NCBI GenBank assembly: GCA_963703665.1
Contig: CAVPFB010000002.1
Span: 62,001-126,000 of the forward strand
Length of the DNA stretch: 64,000 bases
Direction of reading: 5' to 3'
Source: AP-15 sp963703665
GTDB lineage: Bacteria > Pseudomonadota > Alphaproteobacteria > ATCC43930 > CGMCC-115725
Position numbers and translations under genes: made by a program. The notes under the pieces are model-generated. The model was not told the origin of the DNA. It made no database searches and saw nothing but the letters and a program-made list of their open reading frames with translations. Below are positions 39,102-48,125 of the stretch, piece by piece. The first letter of the stretch is position 1, and each line of letters opens with the position of its first letter.

Positions 39102-40102
39102 CTTTGGAGCCTGGTTCAATGCGACAACGGCGTGCGACCCGAGCGCTGCTCCAGCGGTTCGTCAAGGATACGTTCCGAAAGATTGGGTTGGATGTACGCG
39201 GGTATATCCCAAACCGCCCCGATGGACCGGCGCCGGACCCGACAAATAAACTGTCGGTGCCCGCGACGGCCAGCGCCTGGCTGCCACATCGCCCCGCGCC
39301 GTTCGTGCTCGTCGCCACCAACCACGGGACGATGATCGTCAACCGAAACGACTATAACACGCACGGCGCAGGTGATGCCGGGTACGGGGTCGGATTTCAG
39401 CTATTCAACACTTCCTGCTGCGAGTATGACGAAGTCAGGCTGGCTCTGGCCCTGCTGGTCAGGCGGCGGCAGTCGCACGGGCCTGGGGTGGTCAGCGTCG
39501 ATTGCGGCGCAAATATCGGGATACACACCGTGGAATGGGCACGGCACATGCACGGCTGGGGCAGCGTGATCGCGATCGAGGCGCAGGAGCGCCTGTATTA
39601 TTCGCTGTGCGGCAACATAAGCGTCAACAATTGCTTGAATGCCCGCGCGCTGTTGGCGGCCGCCGGCTCGACGGCAGGAAAAATGCGGGTGCCCGTTCCC
39701 GATTACTGCAAGCCGGCCAGCTTCGGCAGCCTGGAACTGCGCAAACGTGAGTCGACGGAGTTTATCGGCCAAAAGATTGACTACGATGAAGACTCTTGTC
39801 TGACTGTCGATATGATATCGATCGACGGTTTACAGCTAAACCGTCTCGATCTGTTAAAGATCGACGTCGAGGGAATGGAAATCGAGGTCCTCGCCGGCGC
39901 AGAAGAGAGCATCGACGCACACAAGCCGCCGATGATTATCGAAATTCTGAAATCAGACCATGACCAGATCAAGTCCTTCCTGGCGCAGCACGGCTACCGC
40001 TACTACCGTTTTTCCGAGAGTTTTCTCGCGGTGCACGAAGCCGATGCGATCGACGCCGCGGTTTCGGTAGCCGATGGAACGTTGAAAATTGATGCCGGTT
40101 GA
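39098..40102 (+). CDS. FkbM family SAM-dependent methyltransferase
   Basis: 334 residues from ATG 39098, overlapping the previous stop. Methyltransferase motif I is VVSVDCGANIGIHTVEWARHM, with VIAIEAQERLYYSLCGNISVNNC. The FkbM hallmark is LDLLKIDVEGMEIEVLAGAEESI, followed by PPMIIEIL. Family members O-methylate sugars or polyketides. An FkbM protein in an ABC-export polysaccharide cluster is a candidate for methylating the glycan. The gene has an unusual ~90-residue N-terminal extension before the core. Confidence 0.88.
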   Translation: MTLEPGSMRQRRATRALLQRFVKDTFRKIGLDVRGYIPNRPDGPAPDPTNKLSVPATASAWLPHRPAPFVLVATNHGTMIVNRNDYNTHGAGDAGYGVGFQLFNTSCCEYDEVRLALALLVRRRQSHGPGVVSVDCGANIGIHTVEWARHMHGWGSVIAIEAQERLYYSLCGNISVNNCLNARALLAAAGSTAGKMRVPVPDYCKPASFGSLELRKRESTEFIGQKIDYDEDSCLTVDMISIDGLQLNRLDLLKIDVEGMEIEVLAGAEESIDAHKPPMIIEILKSDHDQIKSFLAQHGYRYYRFSESFLAVHEADAIDAAVSVADGTLKIDAG

Positions 40103-40309
40103 GCCGCGGCGCGGCTGCCGCGCCCGACCGACGAAGCTCGAATGCTGCCGCCAGCGCTGCCGACCCGAACGGCGCGCCGGTTAATGCTCGAACAACCGCC
40201 GCCTGTCCGGATAGCAGGCAGAGCGGCGAGATCGAGGTCTCGACGAAGCTCTCGGGAACCGGCCGTTTGGCGCGGACCACGAGAGCGAGCTGTGGCGCCC
40301 CGTCTGCGA

Positions 40310-41008
40310 TCAGGGCGGCTTGGCCTTGCGCGCCACGACCTGGATCTGGGCGAGGGCGGAACCGATGGTCTGATCGATCGGCTTGCCCAGCAGGCGCTCG
40401 ACACGATCGATCGCCAGGTTCAGGCGATAGACCGGGAGCCCGCGGCTCATCATCCGCCCCAACAAGTGCTGCCGGCGGGGCGCGATTCTGAACATCATGC
40501 GCCCCAGGCCGCCGATCCGCTCCCGCACCAGACCATAGTCGAGGCCGTGATCCTGAACGCAAGCCTCGATGATCTCGGCGCCGGGGAGGTCGCGCACCAG
40601 CGCGCCGATATCGAACGAGGTCGGCGACCATGTCCCGCGTCTGCCGAGATTGAACGTCGCCTTGTGGTCTGGGTTGAACAATGATGGCCATGCGCCCTGC
40701 TCATAGAGATCCTCATGCGGGACGACGATGATCAGGTAGCCGCCCGGCTCCACCAGCGCCCACCATTGCGCCAGCGCACCGGTAACGTCGCGCATATGCT
40801 CGAGGCAATGCGAGCTGTGCACGCAGGCAAAACTTTCCGGCGGGAAATAGTCGAGGATCGATTGGGCGTCGCCGTGCTCCACGTCAAACGGCACGGCGTG
40901 CGGCACGACCAGGTCCGGACCGCATCCGATATCGATGACGCGGCCCGAGAAATACGTGCGCTTGAACGCCTCGCCGCGGAGGTTGTTGGTCTTCGTCGCT
41001 TCGTCCAT
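40310..41008 (-). CDS. Class I SAM-dependent methyltransferase
   Basis: 232 residues. Motif I RVIDIGCGPDLVVPH, then PFDVEHGDAQSILDYFPPESF, VHSSHCLEHMRDVTGALAQWW and VEPGGYLIIVVPHEDLYEQG match the UbiE/Methyltransf_11 type. It is transcribed against the rest of the cluster and converges on the FkbM gene, separated by about 200 bp without a gene. Its substrate may be a glycan sugar. Confidence 0.85.
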   Translation of the reverse strand: MDEATKTNNLRGEAFKRTYFSGRVIDIGCGPDLVVPHAVPFDVEHGDAQSILDYFPPESFACVHSSHCLEHMRDVTGALAQWWALVEPGGYLIIVVPHEDLYEQGAWPSLFNPDHKATFNLGRRGTWSPTSFDIGALVRDLPGAEIIEACVQDHGLDYGLVRERIGGLGRMMFRIAPRRQHLLGRMMSRGLPVYRLNLAIDRVERLLGKPIDQTIGSALAQIQVVARKAKPP

Positions 41009-41222
41009 CAGAGAAATGGTACCCTAATCGCGTCGGCCGACGATAGGCCTCGGATGCGTCGCGGCCAGGTCCAAGGACCTCGTCGGTCGCCTCGGCGCCT
41101 TGCCATTCGCGCGGTTCGCGGGCTTAATCTTGCGATGGGCAGGGCCATCGGGAAGCTCTCCCCTCCGAGATCCGGGTGAGTTGCCCGGAAGCCCCCGGCC
41201 TGATGCCATCGCGGAGATGATG

Positions 41223-42074
41223 ATGACGCCGGCCAATGATTTACCGCATCAAAAGATCGAAGGAGAGCTCAAGGTCAATTATGACGATGACCCGGACAAG
41301 GAAAAGGCTGGCAATGGCCTGGATTTATTTCCGCTGATCAACCAGGCGATCGGGGCGGCGGATCTGCAAAACTGGATGATGTCACCTTCCGAGAAGGTGG
41401 CATTGATCTTTCTGCTCGAGCAGCTGCGCCCGAAGGTCGCGATCGAGATCGGCACCAGGTTTGGCGGCAGCCTGCAGGTTCTGGCAAATTTTTGCGACCG
41501 TGTTTACTCGATCGACATCGATCCGGAGGTGCCGCAGCGGCTTAACGGAAAATTTCCGAATGTCGAATACCTGATCGGTCGGTCGGATCAGCTGCTGCCC
41601 CCGTTGCTGGACCGCCTCCGACAGGAAGGCACGGAATTGAGCTTTGCTCTGGTCGACGGCGACCACTCGACCGATGGCGTCCGCAATGACATCGACAATC
41701 TGCTCCGGGTTCGTCCGACGGTTCCGTTCTATATCGTCATGCACGACAGCTTTAATCCGCAGTGCCGTCTCGGTCTGAGGCAGGCGAAATGGTCGGCCAA
41801 TCGGCACGTCCATGCGGTCGAGCTCGACTTCGTCGCGGGGACCGCCAACTGCGCGCCGGCCTTCCGCGATCAGCTCTGGGGCGGATTGGCGATCGGGATC
41901 CTGCTTCCTTCCGAGCGGCGCGAACGCTTCGAGATCACGGCGCGTGCGGAGCGGAGCTACCAGGCGATGACCGGCCGGCGACGACCGCTCATCGGGCGCG
42001 TAATCGGCAGGGCGAAGCGGACCTTGCCCGGGCGCGTGGCCGGCAAGGCCAAGCGGATGCTGGTTGGCTGGTAG
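41223..42074 (+). CDS. Class I SAM-dependent methyltransferase (Methyltransf_24-like)
   Basis: 283 residues from the third of three tandem ATGs (41217, 41220, 41223), chosen because GGAG lies about six bases before it. Motif I is VAIEIGTRFGGSLQVLANFC, followed by VYSIDIDPEVPQRL and ELSFALVDGDHSTDGVRNDI, parallel to the enzyme at 38265. The C-terminus ends in a basic tail with a repeated GRxxGxAKR pattern, which could favour membrane or polyanion contact. It is divergent from the methyltransferase at 40310. Confidence 0.82.
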   Translation: MTPANDLPHQKIEGELKVNYDDDPDKEKAGNGLDLFPLINQAIGAADLQNWMMSPSEKVALIFLLEQLRPKVAIEIGTRFGGSLQVLANFCDRVYSIDIDPEVPQRLNGKFPNVEYLIGRSDQLLPPLLDRLRQEGTELSFALVDGDHSTDGVRNDIDNLLRVRPTVPFYIVMHDSFNPQCRLGLRQAKWSANRHVHAVELDFVAGTANCAPAFRDQLWGGLAIGILLPSERRERFEITARAERSYQAMTGRRRPLIGRVIGRAKRTLPGRVAGKAKRMLVGW

Positions 42075-42131
42075 GCCGGCATCGATTGGCCCTTCGGCCG
42101 TTGCAACGCGTCTGACGGCGATCTTTATCGG

Positions 42132-43202
42132 ATGGTTGCGGAGATCCCGGTCATGCTGAGCGAAGCGAGGGCGCTCGCCCGCCGGGTCCTGCCGTGGCGG
42201 ACCCGCCAGGCACTCTTGAGCGAGGCCCGGCGCATCCGGGATTGGATTGCGATCTTTGCCTTGGGCCTCCGTTTGATCGTCACCCGCGCTCCGCTGCCGA
42301 GTGTGCTGCTGTTTTATGGATTGTCGCCGGGCGACGATCTCCTCTGCACGGCGGTGCTGCGCGAGCTGCGGAAGCGGAACCGGACCGGCCTGCTGATGAT
42401 TTCAAACCATCGGCAATTATTCAGCGGCAATCGGGACGTCGCATACGTTCGGCCGGCCGGTCAGCGATATTCGGGCGCCGGCTCCACCATCCCGATCTAC
42501 CGACGGCTGGCACGGATTTGGGGCGGCGAATTCAAGCGTCTCGTCTATGCACCATTTGACGGCGAGGATCGGAGCGAGCCGCCGTCGCGGCACATTATCG
42601 CCGACATGTGCGCGAGCGCCGGAATCACCGGTGCCGTTGCGATCAGGCCTTATCTCGTGTTGACCGAGGAAGAGAAATCGGCCGCGGCCTGGGCCACCGG
42701 CCGGATCGCCGTTCAGAGCAGCGGGATGGGAGCGCGCCACCCGATGCGCAACAAGGAATGGTATGTGGAGCGCATTCAGGGTGTGGTCGATGCGTTGTGC
42801 GGAGAGCTTGAATTTGTTCAGCTGGGCTCGACCGCCGACCCGGCGCTCCGGCGGGTCGAGGATCTGCGCGGCGCCACCAGCATCAGAGCCTCGGCGGCGA
42901 TCCTGCACCACGCGCGACTGTACGTCGGCACCGTAGGGTTCCTGATGCATCTCTCCAGAGCCGTCGAGTGCCCCGGCGTGATCGTTTACGGCGGGCGCGA
43001 AGCGCCTTGGCAGTCCGGCTACGTGTGCAACGCCAATCTGTACTCGGCACTCCCTTGCGCGCCCTGCTGGCGTTGGAACTCCTGCGACTTCGACCACCAG
43101 TGCATGCGGGAAATAGGAGTGGATCACGTCGTGTCGGCGATCCGGCAGATGCTGGAAAGGCGACGTAATCCGCTCGCCGTCGAGATCGCCGAGATCGCCT
43201 GA
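42132..43202 (+). CDS. Glycosyltransferase family 9-like (heptosyltransferase-like) protein
   Basis: 356 residues. A GT-B layout is visible. The N-terminal part has LFYGLSPGDDLLCTAVLREL, matching the GxGDxL start of ADP-heptose transferases. The C-terminal part has AVQSSGMGARHPMRNKEWY, VQLGSTADP and ILHHARLYVGTVGFLMHLSRAV, like the nucleotide-sugar-binding domain. CAPCWRWNSCDFDHQCMREI adds a Cys cluster seen in many GT9 proteins. It probably adds a sugar in LPS or surface glycan synthesis on the cytoplasmic side. Confidence 0.82.
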   Translation: MVAEIPVMLSEARALARRVLPWRTRQALLSEARRIRDWIAIFALGLRLIVTRAPLPSVLLFYGLSPGDDLLCTAVLRELRKRNRTGLLMISNHRQLFSGNRDVAYVRPAGQRYSGAGSTIPIYRRLARIWGGEFKRLVYAPFDGEDRSEPPSRHIIADMCASAGITGAVAIRPYLVLTEEEKSAAAWATGRIAVQSSGMGARHPMRNKEWYVERIQGVVDALCGELEFVQLGSTADPALRRVEDLRGATSIRASAAILHHARLYVGTVGFLMHLSRAVECPGVIVYGGREAPWQSGYVCNANLYSALPCAPCWRWNSCDFDHQCMREIGVDHVVSAIRQMLERRRNPLAVEIAEIA

Positions 43203-43516
43203 GCAGCCGATGCGCGACGCACGCCGCGGCCGCGTTCACCATCGTTCGTCGTTGAAGCGCAACCGGCATTTCCGGCATGATTTTTTGGGCTGCCCGGGTC
43301 GGGATGCGGGATCGGCAGAGTGATCTTCGTCGCCACGACGCCCCCTCGCGGGCGGAGATCGGAGACGTTTCGGGAGATGGCGTCGGCGCGCTCTCGGTCG
43401 CCCGGCCGGCATCGATCCGCCGGCGACCCGGTAGCGGAAGCCGTCAGCTGCAGCGGTCGATCCGAGCGCGCAGCACGGAGGGGCGCGGCACGGACTGGCA
43501 AGGGAGGACAGATCTG
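43203..43516. other. Intergenic region without a recognisable gene
   Basis: About 310 bp between the glycosyltransferase and the MOSC gene. Open frames on both strands look like composition artefacts: Arg/Ala-rich, with no domain. A good AGGGAGGA ribosome binding site at 43501-43508 serves the MOSC gene. No RNA gene or repeat was recognised. Confidence 0.4.
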
Positions 43517-44059
43517 ATGGCACCGGTCGTCACTGCGGTCAGCCGCAGCCCACGGCACACCATGGTCAAAGCAAACGAAGACAGCATCCGCCTGGTCGCC
43601 GGCCTCGGCGTCGAGGGCGATGCGCATCAAGGTGTGACGGTCAAGCATCGCTCGCGGGTCGCACGCAACCCGGCCGACCCCAATCTGCGCCAGGTGCACC
43701 TGATCCACGCGGAACTGCACGACGAGTTGCGCGCTGCGGGGTTTGCCGTGATGCCGGGGCAGATGGGCGAGAACGTGACCACGCGCGGCGTCGATCTGCT
43801 GGGGCTCGCCGCCGGCACGCGGCTCCATCTCGGGCAGCGGGCGATCGTCGAGGTGACCGGATTGCGCAACCCCTGCGCCCAGCTCGACAAGATCGAAAAG
43901 GGGCTGATGGCCGCGACCCTCGACCGCGACGCCGACGGCAACCTGGTGCGCAAGGCCGGAATCATGGCGATCGTGCTGGCCGAGGGCGAAATCCGTCCCG
44001 GCGACCCGATCCGGGTCGAGCCCCCTCCCCCACCGCACCGGCCGCTTGCCGTGGTGTGA
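43517..44059 (+). CDS. MOSC domain-containing protein
   Basis: 180 residues from ATG 43517, preceded by AGGGAGGA at 8-base spacing. MOSC features: GLGVEGDAHQGVTVKHRSR, a HAELHDELRAAGFAVMPGQMGENVTTRG segment and the conserved Cys in VTGLRNPCAQLDKIEKGL. MOSC domains bind the molybdenum cofactor through this Cys and are thought to transfer sulfur or reduce N-hydroxylated substrates. It is stand-alone, converging on the CocE/NonD gene. Confidence 0.87.
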   Translation: MAPVVTAVSRSPRHTMVKANEDSIRLVAGLGVEGDAHQGVTVKHRSRVARNPADPNLRQVHLIHAELHDELRAAGFAVMPGQMGENVTTRGVDLLGLAAGTRLHLGQRAIVEVTGLRNPCAQLDKIEKGLMAATLDRDADGNLVRKAGIMAIVLAEGEIRPGDPIRVEPPPPPHRPLAVV

Positions 44060-44126
44060 TGCCGGGTGCCGCGATTGCGCGCGCCGCCGGCCGGCGCGGC
44101 GACGCCGAGCGGGCGCGCCCCGAAGC

Positions 44127-45923
44127 TCAGCAAAGCACTGGAATCTCGACAAAAGACGGCGTCGGGGCGGCGTGGTGCACGGTGTTGATGGCGACCCGGA
44201 TGTCGGCCTCGCCGTCCTGGGCCAGCACCCTGTTGCCGCTGTTGGTGTTGCGCGCGCGGCGCGGAAAATTGCTGCTGGTGATATCGACTTCGAGGCGGTG
44301 GCCGGCGCCGAAGGTGTGGTGGATGTGGCCGAGGTCGATCGTCAGCCGCTCGACCTGGTCCGGCATCAGCGGCCGCTTCTCACCCGACGGGTCGCGGTAG
44401 AGCGCGCGGGTGACACCGTCCATCAGCAGCATGGCCCTTCCGTCGGGCTCGAGGTCGATCAGCTTGGCGACAAAATCGGTGTCGGGGCAATCCGACTGCG
44501 CGTGCAGGGTGACCCGAACGTTGCCGGCGATCGTCAGCGGCATCGGCAACGGCGCGCCCCGGTAGATCAGGCCGTAATCGGGCAGCGCCTGAGCCGGCCG
44601 CTGGTCGCGCGGGCCGGCGTCGATCAGCATGTTGCGCCCGCCCAAGGTCGGGATCGGCCGGCGCGGGTCATAGCGGTAGCGGCGCGGCGCCCCTAGAGGC
44701 CGGTCTCCCCCCAGGCTGCCGTCGCCGCGCAGATAGAGCCGCAGCGGCCGGATGCCGGGCGGCGGCCAGCGCTCCGTCTCTCGCCAGTCGTCCGGGGCGT
44801 AGCTCTCGCGGTCCGCGACCCAGGCGCGCGGCGAGTACGACACCGCCGGCCCGTCCATGATCGCGTTCTCTTCGCCCTTCAGCCAATAATCGAACCAGGC
44901 GAAATACGGATCGCGCGGCCAGAATCTTTGATCATAGACGAAATAATGCTCATTGGGGCCGATCCACAGCTTTTGGTTGCCGGTTCGGGCCTGGATTTCG
45001 CTGAATGCCGCAATCACGCTGGTCTGGAAGATGTCGAACCACGTGGTCACATGAAAGCCGGGAATGTCGATCGTACGGCGAAAATTGTGCGCCGCGCGGA
45101 AGGCGTCCGGGGCCGGATGCGTAATGATCTCGTCGAGGAACGGCTGCCAGGTCGCGAAGTCCGGGTATCGGGTCAGCGGCAGCCGCAGCCAATCGTCCGA
45201 CCCGATAAAGGGCGGCGCGGCCTGGCGCGCCGAGTCGAGCCGCGCATAGCGCGCGGCGGCCAAAGCGGCGGCAGTCTCCAGTTCGGCAGCACCGATGCCG
45301 AACCGTTGCATGACCGCCTCGCGGTGCGATGGCGAGAGGCCCGGAATGTTGCGCGCAACCCACAGCCACAGCCGCTCCATCTCGATCGACTGACCCTCAT
45401 AGACCACGTCGTCATAGATGCTGGAGGCACCCGCCTGGGCAAAAAAGGCGCGCAGGCTCGGGTGCCGGGTCGAGGCGGCGGCGAACGTCGTGGTGGCGCC
45501 GGCGGACGAGCCCGACATCCCGACCATCTGGTTGGTCCAGGGCTGAGTGGCGATCCATTCGAGCGTGTCGTGGCCGTCGGCGGCATCGTCGGCATAGACG
45601 CGGTCCTCGCCTTCGGAGCCGTGCCGGCCGCGGGTATCCTGATAGACCGCGGCATAGCCATGCGCGACGATCGCGCGCCAGCCGCGCAGGATCGATCCGC
45701 GCATCGGTTCTGCGGCGCTCGGCAGCCAAGCTCTGGTGCAGTCGAACTTGTCGCGGGCGTCGGCAGCGGCGATGCCATAGGGCGTGCGGTGCAGGATCAC
45801 CGGCCAGCACGGGCCGCCGCTTTCCGGCAAGAACGCGAAAGTGTTGAGACGCACGCCGTCGCGCATCGCCACCATCACCTGAAAGCAGCGCGCACCCGTA
45901 TTCGAATCAATAGCTTCCAGCAT
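44127..45923 (-). CDS. CocE/NonD family hydrolase
   Basis: 598 residues from ATG 45923. X-Pro dipeptidyl-peptidase/cocaine-esterase layout: VAMRDGVRLNTFAFLP, VILHRTPYG, GYAAVYQDTRGRHGSEGE, and the nucleophile elbow VGMSGSSAGATTTFAA with Ser137. A mid-region has HVTTWFDIF, and the C-terminal jelly-roll domain includes RLTIDLGHIHHTFGAGHRLEVDI. No signal peptide is seen. It lies 25 bp after the lactonase-like gene on the same strand, so the two probably act on related ester or lactone substrates. Confidence 0.87.
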   Translation of the reverse strand: MLEAIDSNTGARCFQVMVAMRDGVRLNTFAFLPESGGPCWPVILHRTPYGIAAADARDKFDCTRAWLPSAAEPMRGSILRGWRAIVAHGYAAVYQDTRGRHGSEGEDRVYADDAADGHDTLEWIATQPWTNQMVGMSGSSAGATTTFAAASTRHPSLRAFFAQAGASSIYDDVVYEGQSIEMERLWLWVARNIPGLSPSHREAVMQRFGIGAAELETAAALAAARYARLDSARQAAPPFIGSDDWLRLPLTRYPDFATWQPFLDEIITHPAPDAFRAAHNFRRTIDIPGFHVTTWFDIFQTSVIAAFSEIQARTGNQKLWIGPNEHYFVYDQRFWPRDPYFAWFDYWLKGEENAIMDGPAVSYSPRAWVADRESYAPDDWRETERWPPPGIRPLRLYLRGDGSLGGDRPLGAPRRYRYDPRRPIPTLGGRNMLIDAGPRDQRPAQALPDYGLIYRGAPLPMPLTIAGNVRVTLHAQSDCPDTDFVAKLIDLEPDGRAMLLMDGVTRALYRDPSGEKRPLMPDQVERLTIDLGHIHHTFGAGHRLEVDITSSNFPRRARNTNSGNRVLAQDGEADIRVAINTVHHAAPTPSFVEIPVLC

Positions 45924-45948
45924 GATTTCGACCTCTTGGATAAAGATG

Positions 45949-47115
45949 CTAGACCATCCCCATCCAGAACATCTGCCGGTCGCCGACATCGACGTCGTAT
46001 TTGCGCGCGAAATCGAGCTTGCCGTCAGCGCCGATACGGAACAGCGACAGGCACGCCGGAACCTCGCGGATGGCCGTGCCGTCCTTGACCGCCAATCCCA
46101 TGATGTGCGCCGCGACAAGAATTTGCCCGCTCGGATCGATGTGAAATGTGCGGCAATGGATGCCGTGCGTATCGACATGCTGGATCGCGTTGGGCTCGCC
46201 GGTCGCGGCATCGATCGCATAGACCGCGAGAGTGTTCTCGCCGCCGGCAAAGACCCGTCGGCCGTCCTCCTCGACCGTGCTCGAAGCGCGGTTGGCGACA
46301 TAGACAAAGCGACCGTTCGGATGAACGTGAACGGTGCCCGCGACCTGCCGCCCGCGGATGCTGCCTGGCTCGCCGAGGGTCCCTTTGCCGAACAACGGCG
46401 TCGCCGTCAGCGTCTCGCCCTCGATCACGAACATGTCGAGCCGGTTCTGCCGCTCGAGCGACACATAAACCCACGGTTTCGTCGGATGAAAATCGAGATG
46501 CCGCGGACCAAAGCCGTAGCCGCCGCCCGGCGCCACCGAGACCTCGCCGGTCAACAGCCCGTTGTCATAGCGGAACACCTTGAGCGCGCCCGGCTCTTCG
46601 GGTTTCCCGGCGGCGGCATCGTGGCCGCGGGTGACCAGGATCGCCAGCCGATTGTCGAGGCTGACGCGCACCTGGTGTCCGTAAATGCCCGGGTCGACCG
46701 GCTCCCGCTGCAGCACCTCCGCGCCCGGCGTGCCGTCGGCATTGAGCCGGTAGGCCCGCAGCCCGGAGGGGTTGCTGAACGCGACCAGGAGGTTGGCCGA
46801 GGGAATATCGCTCGTCATGTGGATCGGCCGGGTCGGCAATGCGATCGGCTCCCCGTGCGGGGTCAGCACGCCCGTCGTCGCGTCGATGCGAAACGCGGAC
46901 ACATTGTGCCGCTGGCCGACCGGGCCGCCCACCCCCGAAGCGCTGTCGCTCGTCGCCACGTAGAGGAACCGGCGCGAAGCGTGCGGCCAAGCATAATGCA
47001 CATTCGCCGGCAACGCGACGGCGCCGCGCCGGGCGAGCGTCGCATTGCCGACATCGAGATCGTACTGTGTCAGCTCTGGTCCGACGCTGGCATAAACCAC
47101 GGTTTTTTGCGGCAT
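45949..47115 (-). CDS. Lactonase family beta-propeller protein (6-phosphogluconolactonase-like)
   Basis: 388 residues from ATG 47115. Repeated blades carry motifs such as HYAWPHASRRFLYVATSD, GPRHLDFHPTKPWVYVSLE, GTVHVHPNGRFVYVANR and CRTFHIDPSGQILVAAH, as in the seven-bladed YbhE/Pgl lactonase family. No signal peptide is evident. The paired gene downstream encodes a CocE/NonD hydrolase. True 6-phosphogluconolactonase activity is uncertain; many homologues act on other lactones. Confidence 0.85.
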   Translation of the reverse strand: MPQKTVVYASVGPELTQYDLDVGNATLARRGAVALPANVHYAWPHASRRFLYVATSDSASGVGGPVGQRHNVSAFRIDATTGVLTPHGEPIALPTRPIHMTSDIPSANLLVAFSNPSGLRAYRLNADGTPGAEVLQREPVDPGIYGHQVRVSLDNRLAILVTRGHDAAAGKPEEPGALKVFRYDNGLLTGEVSVAPGGGYGFGPRHLDFHPTKPWVYVSLERQNRLDMFVIEGETLTATPLFGKGTLGEPGSIRGRQVAGTVHVHPNGRFVYVANRASSTVEEDGRRVFAGGENTLAVYAIDAATGEPNAIQHVDTHGIHCRTFHIDPSGQILVAAHIMGLAVKDGTAIREVPACLSLFRIGADGKLDFARKYDVDVGDRQMFWMGMV

Positions 47116-47207
47116 TGAAGACCCCCGAAGACCTCGATCGAACGGTTCGGCAGCCACCATAAAACCCGCCGCTCCGCGACTGAAGCGGCATCATTGTGAG
47201 AACCCCA

Positions 47208-47640
47208 ATGAATACCCGCCGGGAATTGCTCGGCCAGTCCGCCGCCGCGGTCGCCGGCATCGCCTTTGTCAAATGCGGCCTGTCGCTTCATCAACCCGCA
47301 AGGAACGGCCGAGCTGGCCTCCCGGCTCAAGCGCAATGGCGGGCTCGACAACGTCATCGGCAACCCGCTCGAAACCACGATCGCGCCGAGGAGGCCCCGA
47401 CCGAGTATTTGCGGGACCTCTATTTCCACTCGCTGGCTTCACCCCCGAAGCGCTTCGGCATCTCGCCGCCCAATTTGGCCCGGACCGCATTGTCATGGGC
47501 ACCGACAACTCCTATCGGTGGACCACGACAGCGGTCGACCGCATTCTCTCGACGCCCGGGCTGCGCGACGGCGAGCGAACCGCAACGCTCGAGCAGACCG
47601 CCGCAAGCCCTGCTCGGCATCAAAGCCCGAGAGCCGGCGA
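47208..47640 (+). pseudogene. Decayed amidohydrolase (ACMSD-like) with Tat signal peptide
   Basis: It starts MNTRRELLGQSAAAVAGIAF, a twin-arginine signal, then loses frame. Fragments in other frames match the C-terminal part of aminocarboxymuconate-semialdehyde-decarboxylase-type amidohydrolases: NPQGTAELASRLKRNGGLDN with NVIGNPLETTIA, TEYLRDLYFHSLA, and FTPEALRHLAAQFGPDRIVM with GTDNSYRW. At least two large internal deletions remove the metal-binding core and the segment after NPLETTIA. Unlike the frameshifted core genes, no single-base correction restores it. It converges on ratA. Confidence 0.7.
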
Positions 47641-47649
47641 CCGGCTCGG

Positions 47650-48114
47650 TCAGGCAGCGGGTTTCCGGGCGCCTCCCTGCGCCGGGGCGCCGTAGAGGTC
47701 GCGCGCGCGCTTGTCGAAGGCGCCGACCATGCGCCGCACCGCCTCGCTGAACAGAACTTCGATGACCTTTTGCATCAGCCTCGACTTGAACTCGAAGTCG
47801 ACGAAGAAGTCGATCCGGCACCCGTCTGGAACCGAAGTAAAGGTCCAATGGTTATTCAGATAGCGAAACGGCCCCTCGGCATAGGTGACATCGATCTGGC
47901 GCGGCGGATCGAGCGCCACCCGCGAGGTAAAGCGTTCGCGGAATACTTTGAACCCGATGATCAGGTCGGCGACGATCAGAGCGGCGCTGCGCTCCCTGAT
48001 CCGCGCGCCGATGCACCACGGCAGAAACTCGGGATAACGCTCGATATCGGCGACCAATGCAAAGAGCTGCTCCGCGGTGTAGGGGAGCACGCGGTGCTCG
48101 GCGTGGGTCGGCAT
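47650..48114 (-). CDS. RatA/Coq10 family START-domain protein
   Basis: 154 residues. MPTHAEHRVLPYTAEQLFALVADIERYPEFLPWC is the standard family start, followed by GFKVFRERFTSRVALDPP, GPFRYLNNHWTFTSVPDGC, VDFEFKSRLMQKVIEVLFSEA and VRRMVGAFDKRA. Coq10 homologues bind ubiquinone or lipids and support respiration. The E. coli homologue RatA is annotated as an antiassociation toxin. Placement after lipA is usual in alphaproteobacteria and favours a Coq10-like role. Confidence 0.92.
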   Translation of the reverse strand: MPTHAEHRVLPYTAEQLFALVADIERYPEFLPWCIGARIRERSAALIVADLIIGFKVFRERFTSRVALDPPRQIDVTYAEGPFRYLNNHWTFTSVPDGCRIDFFVDFEFKSRLMQKVIEVLFSEAVRRMVGAFDKRARDLYGAPAQGGARKPAA

Positions 48115-48125
48115 CGCGGCAGGGG

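Noticed and set aside
40103..40309. A continuation of the minus-strand methyltransferase in another frame
   Set aside because: The methyltransferase already has a full-length fold and stop. The downstream frame (ALVVRAKRPVPESF and onward) shows no conserved motif, so a frameshift was not assumed.
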